A stretch of 16,017 bases of DNA, taken from the NCBI GenBank assembly GCA_011682595.1, contig JAACEH010000011.1:1-16017 (forward strand). Reading direction: 5' to 3'. Shown one piece after another: positions 7,314-15,228 of the stretch. Position numbers and translations under genes: made by a program. The notes below the pieces were generated by a model. The model saw only the letters and a program-made list of their open reading frames with translations. It was not told the DNA's origin and did not search any database. How positions within the stretch are numbered: the first letter of the stretch is position 1; each line of letters starts with the position of its first letter. The stretch is from Anaerolineaceae bacterium (lineage in GTDB: Bacteria > Planctomycetota > Phycisphaerae > FEN-1346 > JAACEH01).

Positions 7314-8486
7314 CTACCCGATCTGGTTGACCACGACCTCGCGCATGTCTGCGGCGGCGTCCAGATATCGTTGTCTGAGAGTCTTCGCGTGGTCGACTAC
7401 AGCTTGTCTGTCAAACGAACGCCACATCCCGGCTATGCGGTCACAGATTTTCTCTGCGGTCGCCGCGGACCGGTAAGGGTTGACGAAGTTCTGGTCCACC
7501 AGGCCGAACTCCTCCAACAGAAAGTAGATCTTGGACTTCCCGGAGTGAGGATCGAAGCGGTAAGGGGCCCCCTCGACGCTGAACACCGGTGTGCCGAGCT
7601 TAAGGCAAAACACGGCCTCGTGGAAACTCGCCGTAACGCACAGGTCGAACTGCGAGAATATTCCACTCCACTCAAAAGGTCCAACGACAAGACGTTTGCA
7701 CCCGGGGTAGCACGGACTGAGTGCCACCACATCGAAGTGCCGCCGTAGGAGTTCCACCAGCTTCTTCGTGAACGGTGTCACGGTTGGGAGGTTCAGGCCG
7801 CACAGTGGCCGCTTCCTGCGGATCTTTTTGCGCTCCGCCAGCATCCTGGCCGGGGCGGTGTCTATCTCATAAGTGAACGTCGGGTCGGGAACCACGCGCA
7901 AGGGAGTCCCTTCACGTGGGCCGAGCTTCGTTAACATATTCATCGTGAGAGGGTCTCTAACCGCCATGAAGCAGAAATCCTTGACGGCACGACTCATGAT
8001 ACTTCGCTGTTGCTCGGTCAGATCCTCATAGCGGTCGGTGTGGCCGGAGGAGGCGAGCATCACGCGCGGCACGTTTGGGAGATCCGCCAACCAGTACGGA
8101 GGGGGAAGGTTGTCCTTATATCGGCCGTTACCCCAAAGATATAATGTTGTGTCACTGCCAATGACCAGCAGGTCGTAGCCCCTCTTGCCGATCTCTCGAA
8201 CCGCTGCCGCCGGGTCGTTGGTAACAGCCTTCGGGCCGCGTATGGGCAATTGTAGCCGGCCCTTATTGTATCTTGTCCTCCGGCCTTGGCGGGCCACGTT
8301 CCGCCAAGGCCGGAAGGCCATGTCTCGATAGCCCCAGAACCGCTTGCGCCGATCCCAGGGGCGAACATCAGGAATCTCGATTTCGGCATCCGGAAAAGTC
8401 TTCCGGAGGACTCCAACTGTTGCCAGTGCCTGGAAGAACTGTCCGGGATTGTCTTCCCAGAAATAGGTCAGCAGCCCAATTCGCAT
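7314..8486 (-). CDS. Polysaccharide pyruvyl transferase family protein
   Basis: A 390-residue cytoplasmic protein of the CsaB/WcaK-like family, whose studied members transfer pyruvate from phosphoenolpyruvate to a sugar to form a ketal. The N-terminus [20 protein letters not shown], the block DLLVIGSD at residues 105-112, ASSGH at 145-149, an [11 protein letters not shown] segment near 175-185 and the C-terminal [16 protein letters not shown] at 285-300 follow the family pattern. The late motif usually reads SxFHG; here Glu replaces the Gly. GGAG lies 6 bases before the ATG. It is the first gene of a leftward two-gene operon, with the FrhB-like gene behind it and its own promoter in front. 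The family includes members with non-pyruvyl functions, so pyruvylation itself is inferred. Confidence 0.83.
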   Translation of the reverse strand: MRIGLLTYFWEDNPGQFFQALATVGVLRKTFPDAEIEIPDVRPWDRRKRFWGYRDMAFRPWRNVARQGRRTRYNKGRLQLPIRGPKAVTNDPAAAVREIGKRGYDLLVIGSDTTLYLWGNGRYKDNLPPPYWLADLPNVPRVMLASSGHTDRYEDLTEQQRSIMSRAVKDFCFMAVRDPLTMNMLTKLGPREGTPLRVVPDPTFTYEIDTAPARMLAERKKIRRKRPLCGLNLPTVTPFTKKLVELLRRHFDVVALSPCYPGCKRLVVGPFEWSGIFSQFDLCVTASFHEAVFCLKLGTPVFSVEGAPYRFDPHSGKSKIYFLLEEFGLVDQNFVNPYRSAATAEKICDRIAGMWRSFDRQAVVDHAKTLRQRYLDAAADMREVVVNQIG

Positions 8487-8621
8487 AGCTGGCTCCTACA
8501 TAAACTTACATGTCTGTCATAGGCCGTACCCATGTGTTGGGCCGTGTCCGGTCCCGAATGAGACAAAACCATCACCACGTGTGGCGTTCCCGCAGCAACG
8601 GGACACATGTCGCGGGTCGCC

Positions 8622-8649
8622 ATTATACTCCGTATCGGGAGCAGTGCAA
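8622..8649 (-). promoter_or_regulatory. Sigma-70-like promoter of the leftward pyruvyl transferase/FrhB operon
   Basis: On the - strand TTGCAC (8649-8644) and a perfect TATAAT (8627-8622) are 16 bases apart. The predicted start near 8615 leaves a leader of about 130 bases before the ATG at 8486, with a small TCCCG/CGGGA hairpin (8588-8603) near its 5' end. It stands back to back with the rightward promoter. Confidence 0.7.
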
Positions 8650-8679
8650 CTCTTGGTTCCTTCACTGTTGTCTGATGGC

Positions 8680-8708
8680 TTGACATCGCGCGTCCGTCGC
8701 CCTATAGT
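8680..8708 (+). promoter_or_regulatory. Sigma-70-like promoter of the rightward wecB operon
   Basis: A perfect TTGACA (8680-8685) is followed after exactly 17 bases by TATAGT (8703-8708). Transcription would begin near 8715, about 43 bases before the wecB ATG. The -35 boxes of this and the leftward promoter are 30 bases apart, so one regulator could affect both. Confidence 0.75.
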
Positions 8709-8757
8709 TTCTGTTCCTCCGAGGAGCGGAAGCCGACGTCTTGGCGAAGGGAAGTCC

Positions 8758-9897
8758 ATGAAGAAGGTTTTGTTTGTTTTCGGCACGCGGCCCGAGGCCA
8801 TCAAGATGGCGCCGGTGGTCAAAGCCCTGAAGGCGCGGGCGGAGAACTTCGAGGTCCGCATCTGCGTGACCGGACAGCACCGGCAGATGCTCGATCAGCT
8901 CTTGGGCTTCTTTGACATCAGGCCCGACTACGACCTCGACCTGATGAAACCCGGGCAGACGCTGTACGAAATTACCACCCGGGCCTTGACGCGCCTGGAG
9001 CCGGTGCTCAAGGAAGTTCGCCCCGACGTCGTGCTCGTCCAGGGCGACACGACCACGGCCTTCGTCGGCGCCTTGGCCGCCTTCTACGAGCAGATCGAAA
9101 TCGGCCACGTCGAGGCCGGCCTGCGGACCGGCGACAAATACGCCCCCTTTCCCGAAGAAGCCAACCGCAGCTTCATCAGCGTCCTGTCGGACTACAATTT
9201 CGCCCCGACGGCCGGCTCGCGGGCCAACCTGTTGCGCTGCGGGTGCAGGGCAGAGTCAATTTACGTGACCGGCAACACCGTGATCGACGCCCTGTTCATG
9301 GTGCTCGAGCGGCTCAAGGATTACGATCCGGCCGGACACCCCGAGTTGTCGAAACTCGATCTGTCGAAGCAAACCATACTCGTGACGGGCCATCGCCGCG
9401 AGAACTTCGGCGCGGGCTTCCTCGAGATCTGCCAGGCCCTCAAGCAACTGGCCGAACGGTACCCGCAGGTCGAGATCGTTTATCCGGTTCACCTGAATCC
9501 AAACGTGCAGGAGCCGGTGCGGGCCATCATCGGCGGCGTGAAGAACATTCGGCTCCTCGGGCCGCTGGACTACGCGGATTTCGTCTACCTGATGAACCGG
9601 TCGCACATCGTCCTGACCGACTCCGGGGGCGTGCAGGAAGAGGCCCCCAGTCTCGGTAAGCCGGTCCTGGTGATGCGCGACAAGACCGAACGGCCGGAAG
9701 CTGTGGCCGGCGGCGGCGTCAAGCTCGTTGGCCCGCACGGCGAGGCGATCGTCCGCGAGGTCAGCCGGCTGCTGGACGATCCGCAGGCCTACCGTGCCAT
9801 GTCCGAGGCGGTCAGCCCCTACGGCGATGGGAAGGCTGCCGCCCGGATCGCTGAGGCCCTGGCCGGCGAACCGTTCGAACCGTTCGAGCCGAAATAA
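8758..9897 (+). CDS. wecB: UDP-N-acetylglucosamine 2-epimerase, non-hydrolysing
   Basis: A complete 379-residue enzyme that interconverts UDP-GlcNAc and UDP-ManNAc in the cytoplasm, feeding ManNAc-type residues into surface glycans. It starts [20 protein letters not shown], the family's nucleotide-binding N-terminus. Residues matching the E. coli WecB active site are visible: Asp97 in QGDTTT, Glu119 in [10 protein letters not shown], Glu133 in FPEEANR and His212 in TGHRREN. The UDP-binding [13 protein letters not shown] loop follows. The ATG was chosen because it gives the conserved N-terminus and has AAGGGAAG just upstream; the frame is open further 5' but that part overlaps the promoter. 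It is the first gene of the right-hand operon and may supply the activity lost with the frameshifted paralogue, from which it is clearly different in sequence. Confidence 0.93.
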   Translation: MKKVLFVFGTRPEAIKMAPVVKALKARAENFEVRICVTGQHRQMLDQLLGFFDIRPDYDLDLMKPGQTLYEITTRALTRLEPVLKEVRPDVVLVQGDTTTAFVGALAAFYEQIEIGHVEAGLRTGDKYAPFPEEANRSFISVLSDYNFAPTAGSRANLLRCGCRAESIYVTGNTVIDALFMVLERLKDYDPAGHPELSKLDLSKQTILVTGHRRENFGAGFLEICQALKQLAERYPQVEIVYPVHLNPNVQEPVRAIIGGVKNIRLLGPLDYADFVYLMNRSHIVLTDSGGVQEEAPSLGKPVLVMRDKTERPEAVAGGGVKLVGPHGEAIVREVSRLLDDPQAYRAMSEAVSPYGDGKAAARIAEALAGEPFEPFEPK

Positions 9898-9921
9898 AGT
9901 AAGCGAAGGGACACTTGCGCC

Positions 9922-11073
9922 ATGAAAGTTCTTGTCACCTCTCCGGACTATCTGCCTAATGTCGGCGGCGTGGCGGCCCACGTTCATCAATTGACCCAGA
10001 CCCTGGCGGCGCTGGGGCACGAAGTGGTCGTCGTCAAGTCCGACTGGGGCGACCGGCCGACGGAGGTCAAGCGGATCGGCGGCGTCGAGGCGCACTATAT
10101 CTATTGCGCCCGCTCGCGGATTCCAAAGCTCCGCGTCCTGCTCCGGGTCCGCAGGGCGTCGCGTTACATTGAAGCCTTGCACCGCCAGCGGTCCTTCGAG
10201 GTCCTCCACTGGCACCATTATTACCTCGGTTGCCTGGAGACCCGGAAGAGTTGTCGTGATATTCCACGACTTTTTACCAATCACTCATCGATGTACCTCG
10301 TAGATTTCTACGGCGGCAGGAAGCGCAAGCTGCAGTACGGCCTGGGGCACGCCGACTGGATCATCGCCCCCAGCCGCGAGCTGGTCGAGGCCAGTGGGAT
10401 GCTGTTGCCGCCGGATCGTTGCGTTTACATTCCCAACGGCGTGGAGGCCGAACAGTTCCGCCCCGACCTGTCCGGCGACGACGTTCGCAGGCGCTTCAAC
10501 ATTCCGGTCGACGCGCCGTTGGTGGTGACCGCGAGGCGCCTGGTGCCCAAGTGCGGCGTGATCTACCTGGCCCGCGCCGCCGAGCGGATTCTGACGGAGG
10601 CCCCCGAGGCGCGACTTCTTGTCGTGGGAGACGGATCGGAGCATGCCGCCATCGCAGCGGCGGTCGACACTCCGATTTGCCGGGGTAAGTTTATCCTGGC
10701 CGGCACGTTGCCCAACACCGAGATGCCGGCCATCCTGGCTGCGGCGGACATTGCGGTGCTGCCTTCGCTGGTGGAGGCCACCAGCATTTTCGGCCTGGAG
10801 GCCATGGCCTGTGGGTGCGCCATCGCCGGGACGCGCGTCGGCGGCATCCCCGAGATCGTGGACGAGGGGCGAAACGGTTTGCTGGTGCCCCCCGAAGATC
10901 CGCCCGCTCTGGCCGAAGCCATTGTTTCGCTGGTCCGCGACGCCGAGAAGCGCCGGGCCATGCAGTCCGCTTCTCGGCAGAGGGTGCTGGACCATTTCAC
11001 TTGGCGGCGGATCGCCGAGCAGACCGTCGAGGTCTACGAAAAGGCCCGAGCGGCTTTCCGCGCTGGCTCTTGA
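9922..11073 (+). CDS. Glycosyltransferase family 4 (GT-B fold)
   Basis: A 383-residue retaining-type glycosyltransferase that probably adds a sugar to a lipid-linked repeat unit at the cytoplasmic face of the membrane. The N-terminal domain opens MKVLVTSPDYLPNVGG followed by VAAHVHQL, the glycine-rich acceptor-side loop of GT4 enzymes. The C-terminal donor domain has VVTARRLVPKCGVIYLARAA, VVGDG, and the E-x7-E motif (Glu285 and Glu293) in EATSIFGLEAMACG, followed by GGIPEIV. It lies 24 bases after wecB on the same strand, so it shares that promoter. AAGGGA is present upstream of the ATG at a rather long distance of 11 bases or more. Family is certain; donor and acceptor sugars cannot be read from the sequence. 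Confidence 0.9.
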   Translation: MKVLVTSPDYLPNVGGVAAHVHQLTQTLAALGHEVVVVKSDWGDRPTEVKRIGGVEAHYIYCARSRIPKLRVLLRVRRASRYIEALHRQRSFEVLHWHHYYLGCLETRKSCRDIPRLFTNHSSMYLVDFYGGRKRKLQYGLGHADWIIAPSRELVEASGMLLPPDRCVYIPNGVEAEQFRPDLSGDDVRRRFNIPVDAPLVVTARRLVPKCGVIYLARAAERILTEAPEARLLVVGDGSEHAAIAAAVDTPICRGKFILAGTLPNTEMPAILAAADIAVLPSLVEATSIFGLEAMACGCAIAGTRVGGIPEIVDEGRNGLLVPPEDPPALAEAIVSLVRDAEKRRAMQSASRQRVLDHFTWRRIAEQTVEVYEKARAAFRAGS

Positions 11074-11224
11074 CCTGCCAATTGTCCGGCGGCCTCGCCT
11101 TTTACACCGAGAGCAGGACAGCGGGGTTCGCCAGGGCCGATTAACCTGCTGAAATAGGCCTCATAATGCCGATAAGACGGCGAGGAGTTTCCCAAGGTCT
11201 CCTATGGCCGGTATTGAGTTGTCC

Positions 11225-11253
11225 TTGGCTGGGCCTGTGACGGTCAATAAAAT
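11225..11253 (+). promoter_or_regulatory. Candidate sigma-70-like promoter of the ligase/polymerase gene
   Basis: TTGGCT (11225-11230) and TAAAAT (11248-11253) are separated by exactly 17 bases, giving 4/6 and 5/6 matches to the consensus boxes. Transcription would begin near 11260, inside the spacer and just upstream of the hairpins. It would let the downstream genes be expressed apart from wecB. Confidence 0.45.
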
Positions 11254-11277
11254 GGCCCGGTTACCCCGGGGCCACGG

Positions 11278-11298
11278 GCATCGCAAGACGGGCGATGC
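11278..11298 (+). other. Stem-loop in the ligase/polymerase leader
   Basis: GCATCGC and GCGATGC form a perfect 7-pair stem around the loop AAGACGG. It lies 63 bases before the ATG of the membrane protein gene, too far to mask its ribosome site directly. No T-run follows, so it is not a terminator. Confidence 0.45.
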
Positions 11299-11361
11299 TC
11301 CTTGTTGTAGGGCTTTGGTCTGCCGCCAAGCGCGGCTCAATGATAGGTTCTCGGAGAAGTC

Positions 11362-12753
11362 ATGGCCTCGCGTGCACATGGTATCGTACTGGCAATTCTG
11401 ATAGTGGTAATTGCCTTTACGCCCGTCGTCAAGATCGGCAACCTGCCGCCGTTGCGGGCCGATGACTTCCTGGTGGTTATCCTTTTTCTGGTTGCCTGGG
11501 AATGGGCCTCCAGTCGCGGGACGGGCTGGTGGTTCAGCCCCGGCAAGTCGGCTATCGGCCTGCTCTATCTTGGCCTGATGATGGTGACCATTGTCAGCTA
11601 TCTGGCGGGACTGGAGGCGGGCCGGTACCAGCTCGTCATCAACGATGCCCTGTACACGCCGGCCACGGACTTTCGACTGTTCATGACCTTCGTCATCTGC
11701 GCCACGGCGCGACCGGATCGCCGCGGATGGAACTGGATCATCTGGTCGCTGTTGGTCTGCGGCATAGTCGAAGTGGCGGTTCTCGGCCTGCAGTTTTACG
11801 ATCTCGGCAATTTCCGGCGCCTGTCGACGGAGTTTTGGGGAGGCTGGGAGAAGCTGGTGGCCGCCATCGAGGCGGGGCGGGCCACCACGGTCCGTGCTAC
11901 CGGGAGCCTGGGCAATACGAATGCTTCCAGCGCCTTTGTGGGGATGTGTCTGGGGGCTGCTCTGTCGACGTTGTTATATGGCCGCGGCCTGTTTCGTCGC
12001 CTGGTGGTGCCGATGGGCGCACTGGCCGGTGCGATGATCTGCTTTTTCCTCTGGACCGAATCCCGCGGAGCCACGATCGCGACCTTGGGCAGCCTTGCCC
12101 TGGCCGTCTTCCTGGGCATCATCGTGATTCCCTGGATGGGGGGGCGGCACAGATGGGGAGCCGTTGCCCTGATGCTGCTGGTCGTGGGGGTCGGTCTTGT
12201 TCTGGTTGCCAAGATCGAGTCGCTGCCGATACCGAATCGCATGAAGTCTATTTTCCGAATGGGCGAGCATGGTGAAGGGGGTATCGGCCGCGGCATGTAC
12301 GTGAGGACGAGGATGTGGCAGGAGCGGGCGAGCGAAGTGGCCGAGCAGGCCAATCCACTGACCGGGTTCGGTCCGAGTAAGTTCATCGGCCGCGTCGTTG
12401 ACAACGATTACGTCTCGGTATATTACCGTCTTGGCCTGCTGGGACTGCTGATTTTCATCCCATTGAAATTTCTCGTTTCGGTCAAGACAATATCTAATAT
12501 CTTCAGAAGCCGGGACAGCGACAGCCTGAAGGTGGCCATGATGCTCTTTTGCATGAACGCTGTGATCCTGGTTTATGCGATTACCGACGAGGTTTCCAAG
12601 GGGGACAAGATGGGCCTGTTCGTCGCCATGACGGCGGGATTGACCTGCGCTCTTGGGGCTCAATTGCGTAAGAGCCGCCTGGCCGACCAGGATTATCCGG
12701 AGCCGTTCCCCGTCGATATGCCGCCTGCGGAGGGAGGGTCCCTTGCCGTCTAG
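11362..12753 (+). CDS. O-antigen ligase/polymerase family membrane protein (Wzy/WaaL-like)
   Basis: A 463-residue inner-membrane protein with about ten or more hydrophobic helices. It shows the O-antigen ligase (Wzy_C) pattern: GSLGNTNASS at residues 181-190, WTESRGAT at 231-238, then a large periplasmic-type loop with R317-MWQER and GFGPSKF at 335-341, and DNDYVSVYYRLGLLGLL at 347-363. In the family this domain either polymerises repeat units or attaches finished chains to an acceptor; the sequence does not decide which. The last 25 residues are polar and proline-rich. The ATG follows GGAG by 5 bases. The stop overlaps the TTG start of the next glycosyltransferase by 11 bases, so these two genes are translationally coupled. 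It is probably the Wzy partner of the flippase at 4414. Confidence 0.82.
   Translation: MASRAHGIVLAILIVVIAFTPVVKIGNLPPLRADDFLVVILFLVAWEWASSRGTGWWFSPGKSAIGLLYLGLMMVTIVSYLAGLEAGRYQLVINDALYTPATDFRLFMTFVICATARPDRRGWNWIIWSLLVCGIVEVAVLGLQFYDLGNFRRLSTEFWGGWEKLVAAIEAGRATTVRATGSLGNTNASSAFVGMCLGAALSTLLYGRGLFRRLVVPMGALAGAMICFFLWTESRGATIATLGSLALAVFLGIIVIPWMGGRHRWGAVALMLLVVGVGLVLVAKIESLPIPNRMKSIFRMGEHGEGGIGRGMYVRTRMWQERASEVAEQANPLTGFGPSKFIGRVVDNDYVSVYYRLGLLGLLIFIPLKFLVSVKTISNIFRSRDSDSLKVAMMLFCMNAVILVYAITDEVSKGDKMGLFVAMTAGLTCALGAQLRKSRLADQDYPEPFPVDMPPAEGGSLAV
12729..12738 (+). promoter_or_regulatory. Ribosome binding site of the coupled GT4 gene
   Basis: GGAGGGAGGG lies within the end of the ligase/polymerase gene, and its first GGAGGG is 8 bases before the TTG at 12743. 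No ATG in this frame lies between here and the conserved VVALLSN strand, so TTG is the likely start. Confidence 0.65.
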
Positions 12754-13957
12754 CTCCCCTCCAGAATTGCAGGAGAACGCACTTCCGCTGCCGGCGAATG
12801 CCCCACTTGTCGTTGCGCTGCTGAGCAACACGTTCGAGAAAGACAGTCGGGTACTCAAAGAGGCCGTCAGTGCCGCCGCCGACGGGTTCGACGTGGTGAT
12901 CCTGGCCTTGCCGCGGCCGGGCTTGCCGTCGCGAGAGCGGAAGCAGGGCGTGCGAATCGTTCGCATGGGCCGCCGCGCTCACAAGGGGCCATTCCGCTGG
13001 CTCTATCGGGTGGTGTGGTATGTCCGGACAGTTCTTTATTGTCTGCGGCACCGGCCGGTCATCGTGCACGTCAACGACCTGGACCCGTTGCCGGCCGGTT
13101 GGCTGGGCGCCAGGCTCTCGGGGGCCAAATTGGTCTACGATTCGCACGAGTTGTGGCCCGCCGGCAGGACGTCGGTCCTTCGCGGAAAGTGGTTCGGGTT
13201 TCTGCTGCGGGTCGCCGAGCGTTTTTTCGCCCGCCGATGCGATGCGGTCTTTCAGGCCACGCCCAGCCGGGCCAAGGCCTTCGCTGAAATCTACGGGCTG
13301 CCGCAGCCGCTGGTGTTGCGCAACTGTCCGACCTACCAGCAGCCGACGCCCTCGGACGTGTTGCGGGAAAAAGCCGGTGTGTCGCCCGAGGGACGCATTG
13401 TGGTCTACTGTGGGTCGGTCCGATCCGGCCGCGGCATCGAGCCGACCCTGGAGGCCCTGGCCCTGTTGCCGGACGACGTGCACCTGGTTTTCCTCGGTTA
13501 TGAGGACCCGGACTATATGCAGACCCTCCAGGCATTCTGCCGGCAGCGCCCGTCGCTGCAGCAGCGTGTGCACTGGGTTCCGCCGGTGCCGTACGATCAG
13601 ATCATCAGGCACCTGGTCGGCGCCGACCTCGGCCTGTGTCTCATTCAGAGGCACAACCTGAGCTATTACCTGTCGTCGCCAAACAAGTTGTTCGAGTACA
13701 TGATGGCCGGCCTGCCGGTCGTGGGTTCGAATTTCCCCGAGATCGGGGCCATTATCAAGGACGCCGATTGCGGCGTGACGGTCGATCCCGACGATCCAGC
13801 GGCCATTGCCGAGGCGGTCCGGGAACTGTTGGCCGACCCTGCGGGCCGCGAGACGAAGTCCCGCAACGCCCTGTGTGCCACCAAACGGTACTGCTGGGAG
13901 AACCAATGCCGGGACTTTCTGGAAACCTACCGGCGTCTGGCCGGGCGGACGGCGTGA
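12743..13957 (+). CDS. Glycosyltransferase family 4 (GT-B fold)
   Basis: A 404-residue GT4 enzyme. The first fold strand VVALLSNTFEKDSRVLKEA is followed by HVNDLDPLP at residues 109-117 and YDSHELWP at 132-139, the HxxD/YDxHE pair typical of one GT4 subgroup, which is also present in the last gene of the window. The donor half has YCGSVRSGRGIEPTLEAL and NKLFEYMMAGLPVVGS (from residue 314). It has no signal peptide, so it should act at the cytoplasmic membrane face on lipid-linked intermediates. A polar stretch of about 25 residues precedes the fold, which could mean that the true start lies a little later, but no Shine-Dalgarno supports one. It overlaps the preceding gene by 11 bases. The sugar it transfers cannot be inferred. 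Confidence 0.88.
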   Translation: MPSSSPPELQENALPLPANAPLVVALLSNTFEKDSRVLKEAVSAAADGFDVVILALPRPGLPSRERKQGVRIVRMGRRAHKGPFRWLYRVVWYVRTVLYCLRHRPVIVHVNDLDPLPAGWLGARLSGAKLVYDSHELWPAGRTSVLRGKWFGFLLRVAERFFARRCDAVFQATPSRAKAFAEIYGLPQPLVLRNCPTYQQPTPSDVLREKAGVSPEGRIVVYCGSVRSGRGIEPTLEALALLPDDVHLVFLGYEDPDYMQTLQAFCRQRPSLQQRVHWVPPVPYDQIIRHLVGADLGLCLIQRHNLSYYLSSPNKLFEYMMAGLPVVGSNFPEIGAIIKDADCGVTVDPDDPAAIAEAVRELLADPAGRETKSRNALCATKRYCWENQCRDFLETYRRLAGRTA

Positions 13958-13997
13958 GGGGCAGCCTTGGCAAAGGATGGCCCCCGGACGGTGGCGC

Positions 13998-14004
13998 GAG
14001 AGGG
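13998..14004 (+). promoter_or_regulatory. Ribosome binding site deciding the GTG start of the third GT4 gene
   Basis: GAGAGGG stands 6 bases before GTG 14011. An alternative GTG at 13954 overlaps the previous stop as GTGA but has no Shine-Dalgarno, and would add 19 residues unlike a glycosyltransferase N-terminus. Confidence 0.55.
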
Positions 14005-14010
14005 CACCTG

Positions 14011-15177
14011 GTGCGGATCCTGATGGTCTGGTCGGAAAACCTCAACAAGCCCGGCAGCGGGCGGGCGCATTTCGTCCACCTGGCCCGGGGGCTGGCGTCC
14101 TGCGGCAACCAGGTCCGCATCGTCGCGCCGGGCTATCCGCCGCGCACCGACCAGGATCTTGGCCTGCCGGTCTCCTACGTGCCGACGCTGCGGCGGTCAA
14201 TGGTCGCCTTCCTGCTGTTTCACGCCCTGCTGTTGCCGGCCATGCCCTACCTTATTCTTCGCTATCGTCCCGAGGTGGTCTACACGCGCGGACTGTTCCA
14301 CTCGTTTCTCATGCACGTCATCTGCCGGCTGATGCGCACTTGCTACGTCGCCGAGGTCGACAGCATCGTGGACCTGGAGTTGGCCATGCGCGGCTTGCCG
14401 CGCTTTGCGATCCGCCTGGTTCACTTTTTCGACCGCTGGAACCTGCGCTGGGCCTCGGGCTTTATCTGCGTGACCGAAGGACTGCGTGCCGAGCTGATTC
14501 GCCGCGGAACGAAACCGAAGCGGGTATTCGCCGTGCACAACGGCGCCGCGGTCGACATTTTCTCGCCCGGCGACCAGGCGGCTGCCCGGCAGGAACTCGA
14601 CCTGCCGCAGGACGCCGTGCTGGTCGGCTTCGTGGGCACGCTCTCGGCCTACCAGGGGCTGGACCTGCTGATCGACGCGGCGGCACTGTGTCCCCAGGAC
14701 GATCAGCGACCAACCTACTTCGTTGTCGTCGGTGACGGCGAGCGGCGACCCATGGTCGAGGAGGCCATCGCCCGCCACGGGCTGGGCCACCGCTTCCTGC
14801 TTCGCGGCGCGGTGCCGCACGAGCGGGTGCTCGTCTACCTGCGGGCCCTGGACCTGGAGGTCATCAGTGTCCACGATGCGCGGACCACGCGCTACGGTCT
14901 GTCGTCGCTGAAGTTCTGGGAGGCCCTGGCCGTGGGGCTGCCCGTGCTGGTGCCCGACAGCGTCGCCCTGGGCGACGTCCTGGCCGGGCTCAACTGGCCG
15001 GGCCAGTACCCGACCGGCGAGGCCCGGGGACTGAGCGACAAGATCACTGAGACCATCGCTCGCCTGGACGAGTTCCGCGGTCGGCGCGACCAGTTGCACG
15101 AGGTCGTCCGCCGCGACCATTCCTGGCAGGCGGTGGCCCACAGGAGCCAGGAGGTTTTCGAGAGCCTGATTCAATAG
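14011..15177 (+). CDS. Glycosyltransferase family 4 (GT-B fold)
   Basis: A 388-residue enzyme opening with VRILMVWSENLNKPGSGRAH, the GT4 pattern of a glycine loop after the first strand. Residues of the donor half include NGAAVDIFSPG, GFVGTLSAYQGLDLLIDAA, VVVGDGERRP and LKFWEALAVGLPVLVPDS (from about residue 300), where Glu304 would be the second Glu of an E-x7-E-like site; the first is replaced by a TTRYGLSS stretch. A hydrophobic segment around residues 68-90 (VAFLLFHALLLPAMPYLIL) may anchor it to the membrane. It starts 53 bases after the previous GT4 stop on the same strand. Family is clear; its sugar specificity is not readable. Confidence 0.87.
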   Translation: MRILMVWSENLNKPGSGRAHFVHLARGLASCGNQVRIVAPGYPPRTDQDLGLPVSYVPTLRRSMVAFLLFHALLLPAMPYLILRYRPEVVYTRGLFHSFLMHVICRLMRTCYVAEVDSIVDLELAMRGLPRFAIRLVHFFDRWNLRWASGFICVTEGLRAELIRRGTKPKRVFAVHNGAAVDIFSPGDQAAARQELDLPQDAVLVGFVGTLSAYQGLDLLIDAAALCPQDDQRPTYFVVVGDGERRPMVEEAIARHGLGHRFLLRGAVPHERVLVYLRALDLEVISVHDARTTRYGLSSLKFWEALAVGLPVLVPDSVALGDVLAGLNWPGQYPTGEARGLSDKITETIARLDEFRGRRDQLHEVVRRDHSWQAVAHRSQEVFESLIQ

Positions 15178-15195
15178 CGGCGCCGTCAAGCGCCG
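15178..15195 (+). other. Stem-loop directly after the GT4 stop codon
   Basis: CGGCGC and GCGCCG form a perfect 6-pair stem with the loop CGTCAA, beginning on the first base after the stop. No T-run follows. It may protect the upstream message end or pause transcription between the two glycosyltransferase genes. Confidence 0.4.
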
Positions 15196-15228
15196 AAGAT
15201 TCAACTGTCCCAGGAAGGAGTGTTCTGA

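Larger units (their letters stand above)
11074..11361 (+). other. 288-base spacer with candidate promoter and hairpins; no gene seen
   Basis: No convincing coding frame lies here. Soon after the GT4 stop a short GGCG/CGCC stem (11088-11099) is followed by TTTT, a very weak terminator candidate. Further down are a candidate promoter and three stem-loops: a bulged GGCCC/GGGCC stem at 11254-11273, a perfect 7-pair stem at 11278-11298, and GCCGC/GCGGC at 11322-11336. Together they suggest a structured leader of about 100 bases for the following membrane protein gene. I could not match it to a known riboswitch class. Confidence 0.5.

Noticed and set aside
8581..8757. N-terminal extension of wecB to 8581
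   Set aside because: It would read through the promoter boxes and add residues unlike the family; the conserved [13 protein letters not shown] begins at 8758.
11136..11167. Possible promoter with CATAAT at 11162-11167
   Set aside because: No acceptable -35 box occurs at 16-18 bases; TTAACC is at the wrong distance. The pair at 11225-11253 is better.
12581..13906. Antisense open frame of 441 codons over the second GT4 gene
   Set aside because: The + strand frame has clear GT4 motifs; the - strand translation has none and no ribosome site.
13636..14010. N-terminal extension of the third GT4 frame into the preceding gene
   Set aside because: This stretch is an out-of-frame reading of the previous GT4; the GT4 fold begins at the GTG 14011.
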